Positions 48,985 through 61,370 of a stretch of DNA of 64,000 bases are shown one piece after another (position 1 is the stretch's first letter; every line of letters starts with the position of its first letter). The notes beneath the pieces are model-generated. The model had not been told where the DNA came from. It saw only the letters and a program-made list of their open reading frames with translations, and did not search any database. A program made the translations under genes and the position numbers. Where the stretch lies: positions 1,097,014 through 1,161,013 of the forward strand of contig SCFE01000038.1 of assembly GCA_004352715.1 (NCBI GenBank). The letters run 5' to 3'. This DNA comes from Hofstenia miamia. Its lineage: Eukaryota > Xenacoelomorpha > Acoela.

Positions 48985-49700
48985 GAAAAAGTTTACGTCA
49001 ATTTCATTTACTATCAACGCTGTATGGATGATATATTTGAATTAGTAAAAGATGAAGAAACTTCAGAAAGCATGCTTACAAAATTGAATTTAATTGACGA
49101 GAATATTCAATTTACAAAGCATATTGAAACTGAGAACAAATTTGATTTTTTGAATGTACAAATAACTAGAAAAGATGACAAATTTGAAACTGGAATCTAT
49201 TATAGACCATAGACACAGGATTGTTATTGAACTACAACTCAATTACGCCTTTCAATTTCAAAAAAATATCATTAATTAAATGACGTCTTCATCGAATATT
49301 TGACAATTGTAGCACATATAAATGTAGACCAATTAATCAAGAAATAGGAAAACTTAAGATCGAATTAAAGAATCAATATCCAAATAATTTCATAGTTCAA
49401 ATTTGAAATTGAAATCTATAATAAGCTAATACACAGCTGAAACAAAAATATTACACAGGACATCACGATCAAGTTATTTAAAAAACATTGAGAGTATTTT
49501 CATAAAATTCTTGCAACCAAGTTTGAACACCGAAAGAGACTGTTTTTTAGAAGTTAAGCTTACCACTTTTTTAAAATTTAGAAAATTATAATTAATGTAA
49601 AATCTAGTAAACCGTTACAAAACTTTTCTGAACTATCTCCAAATGAATTTGCACATCCTGTTTGTATAATCGACAACGAATTCATCAATCGATCATTTCG
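48985..49700 (+). pseudogene. Penelope-like element reverse transcriptase remnant
   Basis: The frame at 49024-49212 reads MDDIFELVKDEE, LTKLNLIDENIQFT, KFDFLNVQITRKDDKFETGI and YYRP. After a frame change come SITPFNFKKISLIK and IFDNCSTYKC. This is the Penelope-type RT region R-Y-x-D-D-I-F, then L-N-x-x-x-x-x-I-x-F-T, then F-L-D-V-x-I-T-R-x-D-x-x-F-E-T. LINE and retroviral RTs lack this downstream pattern. The D-D dyad is intact in the first piece, but stops and shifts follow. No GIY-YIG nuclease domain could be recognised downstream. Confidence 0.65.
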
Positions 49701-50876
49701 CCAATGAATAATCGTATGAGCAATATTGTTAACTAAAAATGATCAGTGTATAGATTTGTTACGACAATTTAACATGCACAAGTAGTTATCTTTAGTAAAA
49801 TGTTACGAAGTTTTGCTTCGATGAGCGATTTCGGTAACATTTGAATTTTTTTGCAATACATACGCAGTTTTTGTTCCAGTACAACAATTACTCCTGCTGA
49901 ATTAAAAATTCTACAATCTAGTATATTATATTGGTGACACATGCTGTCTAACATATCAACGCGTGGTTTATTGTAAAACACTTTTTTCATTTTCTTACCT
50001 TACATGTGTGCGCATGTTTATATTATTTACATTCTTAGTAAGTTTGTAAACTTAATTCATTTGTATGTAAATGGGAATTTAAATATATGTTGTTGCATAA
50101 AAACATGAACATGGTGCTGGCGCGTTGCACAGCGCGTGCAATCATCGCTACGTCTCCTGTGCACTGAACAACCAAAGCACTGCGTCAATTCAGAAAGCGC
50201 AGAAGTACCTTATGACTCACGAAGAAGATTATGCAAGATTTTTAGATTTAACTGCGGATTGTTTCAATTTGATTGACATTTTAGGAAGTGATTAAAATTA
50301 CAAACACCCACGGACTATTGATTTACTAATCGGATTATAAACGTTTAATTCAGAATACAATAAATGGACAGTCATATTCCAAGCGAACTTGCGTAAATTC
50401 AAATGTATTTTTTTATCTCCTTTGCGTTAAACATTGGCCAGTAACTAGACCAGACTTGCGAGACCGGAGGCCAGTTAGAGATTGAATCTTGCAAAACAGT
50501 GTTTTTACAGTAAATTCCATATAGATTATCAATAGGGCGCGTAAAAGTCATTAGTCAAAATATTTTCTGTCAAACACATATTACAAGATTTGTTTAGACA
50601 TGAAAGCAGCGCTGATCATTTTTAGCAAAGTAGCGGCATTTTTCTGTTGAACCTCAAACATATTTTGTAATTTTAAGAAATTCTTTATCACACGTTTTAA
50701 GAACTTAGTTTCAGTTGTTTCAATTTTATCATCAGTTTAAAATTTTTAACAAGTTTTTTAGTCAATTAGTTTTTAGGCCAAAAAATAATCGCCCTAATTA
50801 ACAGTTTTTTTTGCAGCGATTCAACAAATTATTCCAGATTAATGTTGATTTTGATGTTTTTTTTTAATATATTTTG
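49701..50876. other. Stretch with no assigned gene
   Basis: May include decayed remains of the Penelope-like element. A locally GC-rich patch (gcgcgttgcacagcgcgtgc, near 50120) has internal GCGCGT/GTGCA symmetry but no clear function. Confidence 0.3.
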
Positions 50877-51140
50877 CTAGTTTTTTGTTCCTGTTTCGAT
50901 AATATACTGATTTATTAAACTAAAAGTATGCGGACTAAGATCAATATGTATGGGTTGCTTTCCGGGGTGGGCCGATTTTTGAAATACTGCATTGTCTGTG
51001 GACCAGATCGGACCAAATATTAACAGCCCGTTTCCACCTTTCGGAGGTTGGGCCTTTCTACCATTACAGAGATGTCTCAAATTGACTCGTTCTGCCAGAT
51101 TAAATACATATAAGTTCACAGTTGGTATGTTTATCAATGA
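50877..51140 (-). other. Unassigned coding-like block
   Basis: An 86-codon minus-strand frame (51137-50877) of balanced composition contains LRHLCNGRKAQPPKGGNGL and STDNAVFQKSAHPGKQPIH. The plus strand is also open over most of it (50992-51210). The GC content is clearly above its surroundings. I do not recognise either product. It could be a transposon fragment or an exon. Confidence 0.25.
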
Positions 51141-53104
51141 ACTCCTAGATTTAATTTCATGTTTTTCAGTAAGTATTAAATATGTGGTTTTGAAAGTACG
51201 AGATTATTGAAATGCTGTATATTAATTGAATATTTTAAGTTTTTCACCTAATTCACTGAAATAGTAATTTCAATAGAACCCCTTGCATTTGGCCAACTAT
51301 TGTTCACATCAAAATGCTGGTTCCCGTTCAAATAATTTAGGATTTCATGGTTCAACAACATTTGCGCTGAAAACCAAATCAAGTAAAAATGCTAAAAATA
51401 AAATTTACTGATCCTATAAAAATTTAGTTATTTACAAACCTTTATTTGATTTTCTCAAATTATTTGCAAGAGCAATGCTATTTCTTTAATTGACAATTTA
51501 AATGGCATTGAGGCATATTTGTGAAGTTTATTTTATGTTATCCGACAATGGCTGTTTATAAACTGCACTGAATTCGATATTTGTATGTCAGGAATTTTTC
51601 TACTGTTCTGTAGAAATATCTGAATTTTCCTTCAAGCTGGCTGTTCTGAGATACTCAACACAAGTCGTTTATGGATCTAGTTTAATCTTTAAAAAGGGTT
51701 TTGAATAGCGAACTTGCAGAAAATGTCATATCTACTCGATCCAATTTCTGGCTATGACCAGAATGATTGCCATTCCAAGACCCATTTTCTAAAACGGACA
51801 GGAAAGCTTTTTAAATAATTCTCGATAGCGAACCTGAATAGAGTTTATTGAAAGAAATCGTTGCTCGTGCATCTGGATAACTGAGTAGCTAGAAAAAAAT
51901 CGTAAGCATTCCAATGGTTTTGTAAGATCCCTAGAGATAGCTAAATGAAACAATTTTTTATCTGAATATTCATCTTTATACTGCATGAACTTTATCAGCA
52001 ATTCATTTCAATCTTTTAAGAAATCTTTCTGACAAGCTGGAAGACCTTTAGACGCCCAAGCGCTGCACTTTATAGCAATTTGATAAATAGCTATACTATT
52101 CAGATATGCGACAATTTAAAATGTCCAACTCCATATCACACAGTTAGTTTTATAAGTCAACGTAAATCCCCATAGAGCCCACAGTCTTTCTTAATAGTTG
52201 AATTAACTGAATAGGAGCCTATTTCATTCCTAGACTTTTAATCCAGAAATTCAATTAATTAAAAGCTCTAACATTTCAAAATAGGCTAATCACTATGTGT
52301 GTTTTAGGGTTGGCATGAAGTTAGGGTAAGTTTCGTCAGCCCTGTCTTCCGAGGGTTTCGCCTTTAAACACTTAATTTGCCGAGGATTACACTATAATTA
52401 ATAGTCCTTAATTCAGCCTGTTCCTATTTAAGTAAATCCAGTCAGGAGATCGCGAGGGCACACTCGATCGAATAGAAGCAAAGAGCCTAACTAAAGAGAG
52501 GATACCATTTGATAGCCTTCCTACTAAAAGGTAGAAGTAATTAAAACCAAAATGTAATGAACTGGTGCTAATGCAAATTAATGTGATTCTCAGTGATGCC
52601 CTTAGCTCGTGCAATTTTAGTGTAAGCAATAAATGTAAAATAAGGACTTTCCAGAATAAATTTAAGCCCTACAAGAATCCCTAACCTAACTACCGAGGAT
52701 GTAATTAGCAAAGCTGCACTTGATCTAGGCGCCCTCCGACCGAGTAGAAAATCTAGTTTTGTAACATGAATAAATGTGAAAAATATTAACGAAGTAAGTG
52801 AGAAAACTTTTTATTATACAGCTGAAAGTATTGCTACCATATTAATATATAGGTTTCGAAATTGGTAATGCTAAGGAAAACTGAAACACATTAGATTATG
52901 CAATTGTAAATATTTACCAGCTTCCCTCAGTGCTTAGCATAATATCAATTTAAGATTCAACAAAAGTTAACTCATAAATTACGTGTACAAAATAGCAGTT
53001 TACTAAAGGTTATTACGTCACCAGAGGGTAATGGGTTATTGATTTTGTACAAGTAGGCGGAATATACGAAATCCGTAAGAGTAGACGTTCTGCTCCGATC
53101 ACTT
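51141..53104. other. Stretch with no assigned gene
   Basis: The part 52300-52740 is less AT-rich and holds two related motifs, GGGCACACTCGATCGAATAG near 52458 and GCGCCCTCCGACCGAGTAG near 52730. These suggest an unidentified repeat. No protein motif was found. Confidence 0.3.
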
Positions 53105-53737
53105 CTAAGTAACGTCAATAACGTCAATAACTTCTTTTGCTATTCCAACACCTGTGTATGTAACATCTTTAAATCTTTGACAAAGTGTTGTGCAATCTTG
53201 AACCATAAGATGAAAATCAAAATTGTAAGTGAGAGTTGTTCTAATTAATTTCGAAAACATCAAGGAAAAGAACTTTTGTTGCGGCAAAACTTTTGTCATA
53301 TGTTTTAAAACTGTCAATCGTGTTACGTCACTGTTTGTTAGCACATGAAATTCTTTGGATTTTGACGTTTTCAAACCAATTGTTAGATAGATTTATGAAT
53401 TGCCTTTTCTCAAGAAAATGTTTCTTATTTTCTCCTGCTTGCAATGCAATTTGATATGTTTACTTAACATAAACGGGTCCCATTAGAACTTCATTTGTCC
53501 GATTATCAAACCATGGTGGTTGTTTTGCTCTCAACAATAAATGAACAAAATGTTGATTCAATCCAGGTAAAAGTTGGAATATCTCTAATAATTCAATGTA
53601 AGTCTCAACTAGGCAAGATTGCTTAAAAAATCTTGCCCCTCTAATAGATCTTTTTGCAAAATTTGTTTTGGAGGCCAATTTATTCCTCTCTTTCTAGCTT
53701 TGTTAAGTAAATAACTATTTTTAGACTGCAAATTCAT
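53105..53737 (-). pseudogene. Broken intronless reading frame divergent from MRPL16
   Basis: From ATG at 53737 the minus strand reads MNLQSKNSYLLNKARKRGIN. A shift at a T6 run then leads into ETYIELLEIFQLLPGLNQHF and PPWFDNRTNEVLMGPVYVK, followed by an in-frame TAA. The same frame then continues with TYQIALQAGENKKHFLEKRQ. After another shift at an A4 run comes EFHVLTNSDVTRLTVLKHMT, to a stop at 53105. So about 210 codons of continuous protein-like sequence carry two frameshifts and one nonsense codon and no introns, unlike the host genes here. I do not recognise the protein. A processed pseudogene is likely; sequencing errors in a real gene are possible because both shifts are at homopolymers. 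Confidence 0.5.
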
Positions 53738-53771
53738 TTTCAACCTTTTGTGTTACTTTTTTTATCTTAGT

Positions 53772-53793
53772 ATATCATAGCGTTTATATTTAG
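53772..53793 (+). promoter_or_regulatory. Splice-acceptor-like site directly at MRPL16 start codon
   Basis: The sequence before the ATG ends GTTTATATTTAG, with the AG at 53792-53793 and the ATG at 53794. This fits an upstream intron or a trans-splice acceptor. A full N-terminal targeting exon upstream is an alternative. Confidence 0.45.
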
Positions 53794-54605
53794 ATGGCGC
53801 TCAAATTACGGCCTATGCCAAAACTGCGCTACGGATTGACCTTATGGGACTTGAAAAAACCACCCACATATGATCACATTAAAATACCAGAAGCATATGC
53901 TGATCGGCGATTGACATTGATACCAAAAACGCCTAACATCATACGAATAGAAAAGTCAATGAAAAAGCTCCGAGATATTGTAAGTCTTTTCCTGTGCAGT
54001 ATAGTAGAATCCGAATTATTTAAACTCTATTCTGTAATTTAATTTCTTGTGATTCAATTTGGTTACATATTTAGCTTTTCTACTATGCATTTTATATTGT
54101 TGAATCTGGAAGTTATATATATATATATATATATATATCGCCTTGAGACACAATGTGTACAATTGTACACATGTAGAAACTAGATTTTTATTGAGATATG
54201 AATTTATATTCAACCTTGAATATCTTTGTTTTTTCGTTATCTAAATATTGGTATAATTTAGTATTGAAGCAACCTTTTAAAAAATAGCGTTACGCAAAAT
54301 GGAGAATTTTTTGAAACTAGTTGAATTTGAGTTATTCGCAAATCATAATATAGCTTCACAAGAAACAAGTTTTTACATGATTTCAATGTAATACTTCATA
54401 AGACATACTAAATAAAATGTTTTCAACAAAAATATGTCATTAAATACATGATTGGGTCACAATATGTACAAATGTGCACAGTCAATTTCAATGAAAATAT
54501 TAACAATAGAAAAAATTTCTTAATATAATCAGAAACAATTGAGACTGTGCTGAGCCGCCATATAAATATTTTGTAGCACTTCCATACAATGTGCATGTCT
54601 GAAGG

Positions 54606-54646
<41 letters not shown>

Positions 54647-57600
54647 GCTCTTTGTTAAAAAATACGATATATATATTGCAATATATAGTAAATGATATTT
54701 ATCACCAATTCTTGGTTTAATTTTTAATTTTCGAAGTACTATGAGAGGTTCTTAGGATTTTGCAACTTTTCTATTGAGTGATATTTCTGAGTAGCAATTA
54801 GATAAAATTCTTATCCTCGTTTTCGCTTTATAGATCATTGCAATTTTAAGTATCGTTTTCAAAAATATTCAATTCATTAAATCAATTTTTTTAAGGTTGG
54901 ACCTGAAACAAATCCTGAAAATACAGAACTTCATTTTAAGCAGTTCGCTATTGTTGCGCTTTTCGGTGGTCAGTTAAAGTTTGCTCACTTTGAAATTTTA
55001 CGAATCGAATTAAACAAGTGGTTGGATTTGAATAAATGTTTTCTTAAATGGCGTATTCCTCCACCTTATAAGCCAATCACAAAAAAACCCCAAGGCACCA
55101 GAATGGGTGGTGGCAAGGGCGCAGTATCACATTATGTTACGCCTGTTAAACGATTTAGGTTTGTTCTTAATTTTTTAGATTCTAGTTTATAAAAGAACAA
55201 CGTTTTGAGGTTAAGTACATACTGGCATTAATTTATATATAGGTTGTTAACACTATTTTCACTAGTGTTACTTTTGAAAAATAAGATTTTATCCAAGATG
55301 TTAAGAAATATTGAAACCTTTTTACATTGACCTGTCTATCGGGTAGGCCCACTAATGCAATAATGAAGATATGTGCAAAAACCTATTCTTATGCCTGAAT
55401 TACATGCAAAAAAGAATTTTCTTTAATGTGAAATCTGATTTTTTAAAAATATTCGGATTTTTCCATTCCTAGTGTTCAGATAATGAGGCGGTTTGATGCT
55501 CATGAGAACAACAGCTACCCTGAAATATTTTGTTTCTTGAAGATAATCTGTGTGAGTCCCGTCCAGACGAGCATGCCCAAAGTCAGAGGTTGTCGCTCCG
55601 TATGTTTTCAGATTTTAAAAATCTTTGTGTTCGTGAGTTATAAGCGTTTATTTAAATTTTTTTTAGAGTCATCACGATTTTCTAAAAATTCTTAGTAGAA
55701 TTAGGGTTAAATCATTATAGTATACGCAAATCATTCATGCAATCAAAGTTGTTCAATGCATTTCAGGAAAGTTTTATTTAGTAGAAGGTTCATTTATAAC
55801 TTCATGCTTCAGCGGATTTTTCCTTGACCTATTCATCAGAAAATCATGAAAATTGCAATTTATTTCCATTAGACAAGTGATAGGTTGTAGTCATCTAAGG
55901 TTTGTCCATGCTCCATGCAAAAAAATACAAAACGAAGCAATGGACCTTTTTGTTTGTCCAGACGTAATAAAACGTAATCTATCACGGAAAAGTAATAAAG
56001 TTTAAAGTTCACCAAGCAGCAATAATCGGAAAATGCTTGTCCCATAATGTAACCATTGTTTTGAAACAGAGGTAGTATATTTTTTGACGGCTGTCATTTT
56101 TCTTAATTTTTTAGACAGTAGTTCTCTAAATTTCATTCCTCCTTAAATATTCCACAGAATTATTTTGTTAACAGTCTGGTTACTTCATAACGCTTTCTTG
56201 CTAAATCCTTGAATATACAGTTAATTCCTTTTGCCTCAGAATAGCTTAAGTAATTCACTTTAGATACACTAAGACTTTAAGCCGGTTTTACTACCAAAAT
56301 CCTATATTTTTACATTTGAATTTTTTTCATAAAAACGTAGTAGTCGTAAGTGAAACGTTGTCTTGAATTCAAATTTTTGAAAAGAAATGCAAAACCTTTT
56401 TTCGTTGCGAAGTTACAACCATGTTTATGGGCCCGTTTCTGAATTTTGTAAATACAACTTTTCACATACCTTAAAAACCGAAAAAGTGGTCTACTTTATT
56501 TTAATAGTAATTCGCAAAAATGACATTATTTATATACTTGCGAAGCATTTTGTATTATAAACCCAACAATATAGTCAGCCTGTGTTGACACTGACGTCAT
56601 AAAATTAATTGTTTCTTAAGTTTTGGCATGTTGAATGAATAATATATTTAAAATAATATTATTACCATTAAGAATTGTATAACTGTGTTTTGAATTTCTT
56701 ATATGAACTCTGTTTAACACATGACTCCAAGGACCCCAAGTCTAAGTTTTTCAATTTTGAACGTCAAAATGAACCTGAGGTAAAAAAATTCTACAAATTT
56801 TGATTAAATGTTGAAAAACCTCTTTCCCAACGCGTTGGGGATAAAAATAGCGCCATTTTTTTGTTTCCATATTTAAAATTGCATTTTTATTTCAATGTCT
56901 TATAGCTAAGTGTTGTTGTTGGTTTGGATTCCAAGAAACTAGACTCCTTTCATAATATTGTTGATGCATTTTTAAATATGTGGTGTGCCTTTGAACTTTA
57001 AAAACAAAAATTTTGTCATTAAATGTTCATAGTTTTTGGTATAAAGTACAAAAAATAAACTCAATAACTAATATAAATGCATTTTTTATTTTTAGCAGAA
57101 AAGTAAAAGCATATAATAATATGATTGTATCTTTTGTCCGAATGATAAATTACTTGTCTGGCAGTAAAGCCTGTTCAGATATTGGCGAAGTGTTTTAGGA
57201 TCCTCAAATACATTGATACTTTTATTTTTAAGAATGGATTTTCCATATCTCCAATCTTGTGTTCATAAATCCCAGTGAAATAATTTTTATTTGGATGGGG
57301 TAACAAATAGTTGTTCATTGCTAGTTGACGTGATGAGGTACGACATCAATTCAAAAATTATTATGTATTAATACTAAAGCTTTCCTGTATTTAAAGTGCA
57401 TGTCGTAAACCTTAGGATTACGGTTATAAAAGTTTATTCATTAAGATTGGAAACTAAGCTTCTAGCTTTGACATACATGAAGTTTTGCTCAAGCAAAAAT
57501 GATTTTGAACTTTGCTTATAAGCATTTTAGCCTTCAAAATTTGTACAGTCATATTAATATAAAATACAGAATGCTTTTTAAATATTCTAGAATTGTGTTG

Positions 57601-57971
57601 ATATCCATTTTGTTTGTACATGTATATCTGTTATATTGATCTACTGTTTCGAAGTTTCTCAAACATTCCCATGCAATTTTACAGAGAAAATCAATTCAAT
57701 TTTTAGAGTTCTCGTGGAGGTGGGCGGTCATGTTGAATGGTGTGATGTTCAACGCACTTTAACGAATGCTGCAAAGAAAATGCCATGCAAAGCCGCTGCT
57801 GTCACGTATGAAGAGTTTGAAAAAATGAAAGAAATGGACGCTCGGCATGGTGAAAGGCATATCGAAGGCAACCGTTTTTGCATAAAAGACATTATAGACA
57901 AAAATATGCTCGGCCTAAGAAGTCGTTATTTCGGAAGATACAACACAGATTGGTATTTAAAATATAATTAG
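53794..57971 (+). CDS. MRPL16: Mitochondrial ribosomal protein uL16m
   Basis: Component of the large mitoribosomal subunit near the tRNA-binding central region. Three exons join in phase: 53794-53979 (donor ATT|GTAAGT), 54896-55158 (donor TTTAG|GTTTGT) and 57707-57971 (acceptor TTTTAG|A). The product is 237 aa (human 251). The L16 core shows [49 protein letters not shown] in exon 2, then [31 protein letters not shown] and a C-terminal [14 protein letters not shown] in exon 3. The N-terminus ([14 protein letters not shown]) is short for a mitochondrial presequence, so an additional upstream exon cannot be excluded. An AATAAA lies 28 bases after the stop. An (AT)n run sits in intron 1 (54115-54138) and another at 54609-54644. 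Confidence 0.93.
54609..54644. repeat. (AT)n microsatellite in MRPL16 intron 1
   Basis: Pure TA/AT run of about 36 bases. Confidence 0.95.
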
Positions 57972-57998
57972 AATCTTTTGTAGTCGTTTTGAATATTT

Positions 57999-58004
57999 AA
58001 TAAA
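57999..58004 (+). terminator. Polyadenylation signal AATAAA for MRPL16
   Basis: Canonical hexamer 28 bases after the stop codon at 57971. It is the clearest poly(A) signal among the host genes here. Confidence 0.7.
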
Positions 58005-58020
58005 ATTTGATAATTATTCT

Positions 58021-58025
<5 letters not shown>

Positions 58026-58057
<32 letters not shown>

Positions 58058-58135
58058 NNNNNNNNNNNNNNNNNNNNNNNNNNNNNNNNNNNNNNNNNNN
58101 NNNNNNNNNNNNAAATTTATATTTATATATATATA
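58026..58135. repeat. (AT)n microsatellite with gap
   Basis: AT run 58026-58057, then 55 N (58058-58112), then a further AT-rich run. The gap is probably repeat-induced. Confidence 0.9.
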
Positions 58136-59255
58136 TTAATGTTTACATACATAAATCATTAATCATGCGTTCTTTAATTCGTCAATGCTTACGTGTAACA
58201 ACGTCCCGTATATCACATAAAGTATGCGTTGTCTAATTTATTTCCCAACGCTTATCAGTGGTGACGTGTTTATTAAAATTATGGTTGTTTATCATATAAA
58301 TAATTCCTGCTTATAGCTTCAATGCAGCATTCTTCGTTCCAAAGTTATAAGTCAATAAACGCTGGCTATCCAGAGAAATAACAAGCCTCTTTGAAGGCTA
58401 TGTTGTCCCATAAACAGCACGCTAATGTTTTCAGTTAATAATTGTTCAAGCAAATCCATTCAAACGATAATGATTAAAGGAAATTCCTCTGTGTTTCCAT
58501 GTTTAAATAAAAATCGTTTCAATAGCACTCTAAGAAACCAAATTATTGCGCCCCCTGTCAATCATGTGGTTCGGCAATGTCGTTATTCCCGCTAAATTTG
58601 ATATATTTAACAGCTGTTTGTTAGACCAATCCGGTCGATAATGTCCTGTCAGTGCTGTGTCCTCAGTTCCTACTACTAATGCTTATATCAGCCAATTTAT
58701 TAATTTTAGAATCTTTTTCTGCTTTTACAGTATTAACTAGATGGCATCGCCAACACAAAAATGCTATGCAATAGTTTTTTAAGTAGAATTTTGGGTAGTT
58801 TTAATTACATTTATCCGCTCGAATATACATACATGTGATGTATATCTTTAAGCAAAGAACAAAATCCTAGTTGTATACTTTAAAAAGAAAATGTTCGAGG
58901 AAACGATGAAGTTAAAGTGTACGCGTTTAATATGGTCTTGTGAATTTGATTTAAAAACTATGTTTGTTCTTAAGAATGTAAAAGAATTGTTGCCAATGTT
59001 GGCAGGCTCGAGGGAGTGTTTTGTAACATGCCCAGTAAAAAATTAAATAATTGAAATTTTTTTCGCATATAAACGTGCACAGAGCGGACTTGGGCCGCAC
59101 TAAATCTTTAAACGCAAAACATTAATGCATGCATCGTGAGCATGTTAGCCTTGTACTGTAATTCAAAATATATGGATTATGGATATCACATATCATATTC
59201 AGATTCAAATGGTATTCATAATTTGCCTCCTAAGCTAGTTTTAGCTAGAGATCCC
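58136..59255. other. Intergenic stretch after MRPL16
   Basis: No exon or repeat boundary supported. Confidence 0.4.
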
Positions 59256-59264
59256 ACACCAATT

Positions 59265-60050
59265 CACCCAAGCCATCTCAGTTGATTGAAAATTGGGTGC
59301 ACAAACACTTTCTTAATGGAATTTTTGGATCATTTTTCCTCCTCCCCCCGTACTATCAATATTTTCATAAAACATGGTATGCTTGCATTGAAAACATATA
59401 TTTAGGATAACCTAACACATCTATTTTCTTTGTCAGTAAGTTTCAGAGTCATTTGATGTCCATTTTTACAAATTAGGTGTCAGTAGTCTAATTGATAGCG
59501 AATTAGAATCCGGATGTCTTTTGTCATGTTATACTCTTCATGCGTATTTCATTTGTTCGAACTTTGTCGTATTGTCAATGGCAAGGAAAATGCTATTCGG
59601 TTTTGGGAGAAAACATCAAATGACTGATTCTTACTGACCAATAAAATAGATTGGTTAGGGTTAAGATTTATGCCTAAATATATGTTTCAATGCAAACATT
59701 CCATATTCTATGAAAATATTGTTAGCAAAAAAGATCCCAATTTTTCAATGGATCCCAATTCCACTTCGCAAATATTTTTTATACCCAAATTCGTCCTAAA
59801 TTTGCCAATAATGTTAAGGTGTAAAGTATTTTAAATTTCTTACTGACCAATAAAATAGATTGGTTAGGGTTAAGATTATGCATAAATATATGTTTTCAAT
59901 GCAAACATTCCATATTCTATGAAAATATTGTTAGTGCGGGGGAAGCAAAAAAGATCCCAATTTTTCAATGGAACCCAATTCGCAAATATTTTTTACACCC
60001 AATTCGTCCTCAATTTGCCAATAATGTTGAGGTGTAAAGTTTTTTGAAAT
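59265..60050. repeat. Repeat cluster: two tandem units and one inverted unit
   Basis: Units of about 209 bp begin at 59631 and 59840 (ttactgaccaataaaata). They share most positions, with small indels. The segment 59270-59445, read on the minus strand, gives a diverged copy: cttactgacaaagaaaatag, then aaatatatgttttcaatgca, then tatgaaaatattg and a G-rich patch. Thus an inverted copy precedes two direct ones. It is probably an unclassified mobile repeat or foldback element; no protein is encoded. Confidence 0.75.
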
Positions 60051-61370
60051 ACCAATCTTGATAATATCTATTTAGACTGTTATAGGCTGTTTATTTTGAG
60101 AAAACTCTATTTCAGAATTCAATTTGGAAATCCATGACTAAATCCATTTTGGTCTAAACTTAAGTAATTGGGACTTTAACTCTTATGCTTTACCAGAGGA
60201 ACGAAATATATCAAATAGAATATTGTCTTACTATTTGTTTTAATAAATCAATTGAAAAATTCATGTGAATTTATTGTGGTATCACACCCTAGGGGAACAT
60301 AGTATGACAAATTGTTAATCCAAGACGGATTTCCTGAACCTTTAATAAAACTCTAGCAACTGCCGTTTTCTGGTTTTATTGTTTTATCGTTAAATACATA
60401 AACATGTTATTTTTATGCTTTTTAACTTACCATTTCAACCACATTGCTGGAATTTTAAGTCACTAATGTTGCCCTACATAGTACTTTTAGGTCTTAATTT
60501 TACTCCCTATCTTGAGCAGGCATTTTAAATATAAACCTTCATAATGAGGGCCGACCAATTATGTCCTATAAAAATAAATATGCCGCATTAAACATTGAAT
60601 TATGCTGTATCATTAAAAATATGTTCTATGCAACTGTATTTTTGCACAAATCTTTTTTATTAATAGATAATATCTTCAACAGTAAAGGTAGGTGACAACT
60701 TAAGAACTAAAACGCAAACGCTTAAAAAATGATGTTCCTTTGATTTTTCTGCTTCTCTCAAAGATTATCATAGCTTGGAATGAAAAAACTTTCGTCAACC
60801 ACGTATTTTATATTTTTAAATTCGGTTTTTAATACATGCTTAGGTATTTCAGTTTTATTTTTTTCATATATCTTAGTTATATTGTCGAAATATGAGGTTG
60901 TATGTCATTCAGTAATGTATTCTATATTAACTTAATTTAAACGTTTTTTTGCTTTTTATGGTTAATGCATAATTAGTCGGCCCTAATCATAATGGTCTGC
61001 AAATGATTAAAGATTTATTGAGTAATTTTGTATGTGTTAATTCCGTAATGTCCTTTTATGTTTAGGTTAGTTCTATACGTCTACTAGCTATAAACCTTTG
61101 CTTTTCTTAGCTGACATTTCACATGATTGTTGTCTTCAAAATGTTTGTATGTTTCTTAAAAAAATTTTGCATTACTTGTATTGTGTTTAAAAATATGATA
61201 GGGCTCGCACTGAAATGTGCTAAAAAAATATTTGAAATTTGTGACCTTGCAGTTCATAAATATTCCAGACATCTGGTAGGTTATAGACTCTTGACGTCAG
61301 CTTTACAATTCACCATATATCTCAGTTTTTGGTTGTGTCCACTCTGAACTGATATGAATATTTGGTGAAG
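60051..61370. other. AT-rich stretch, no gene seen
   Basis: Open frames here are short and without motif. Confidence 0.4.
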
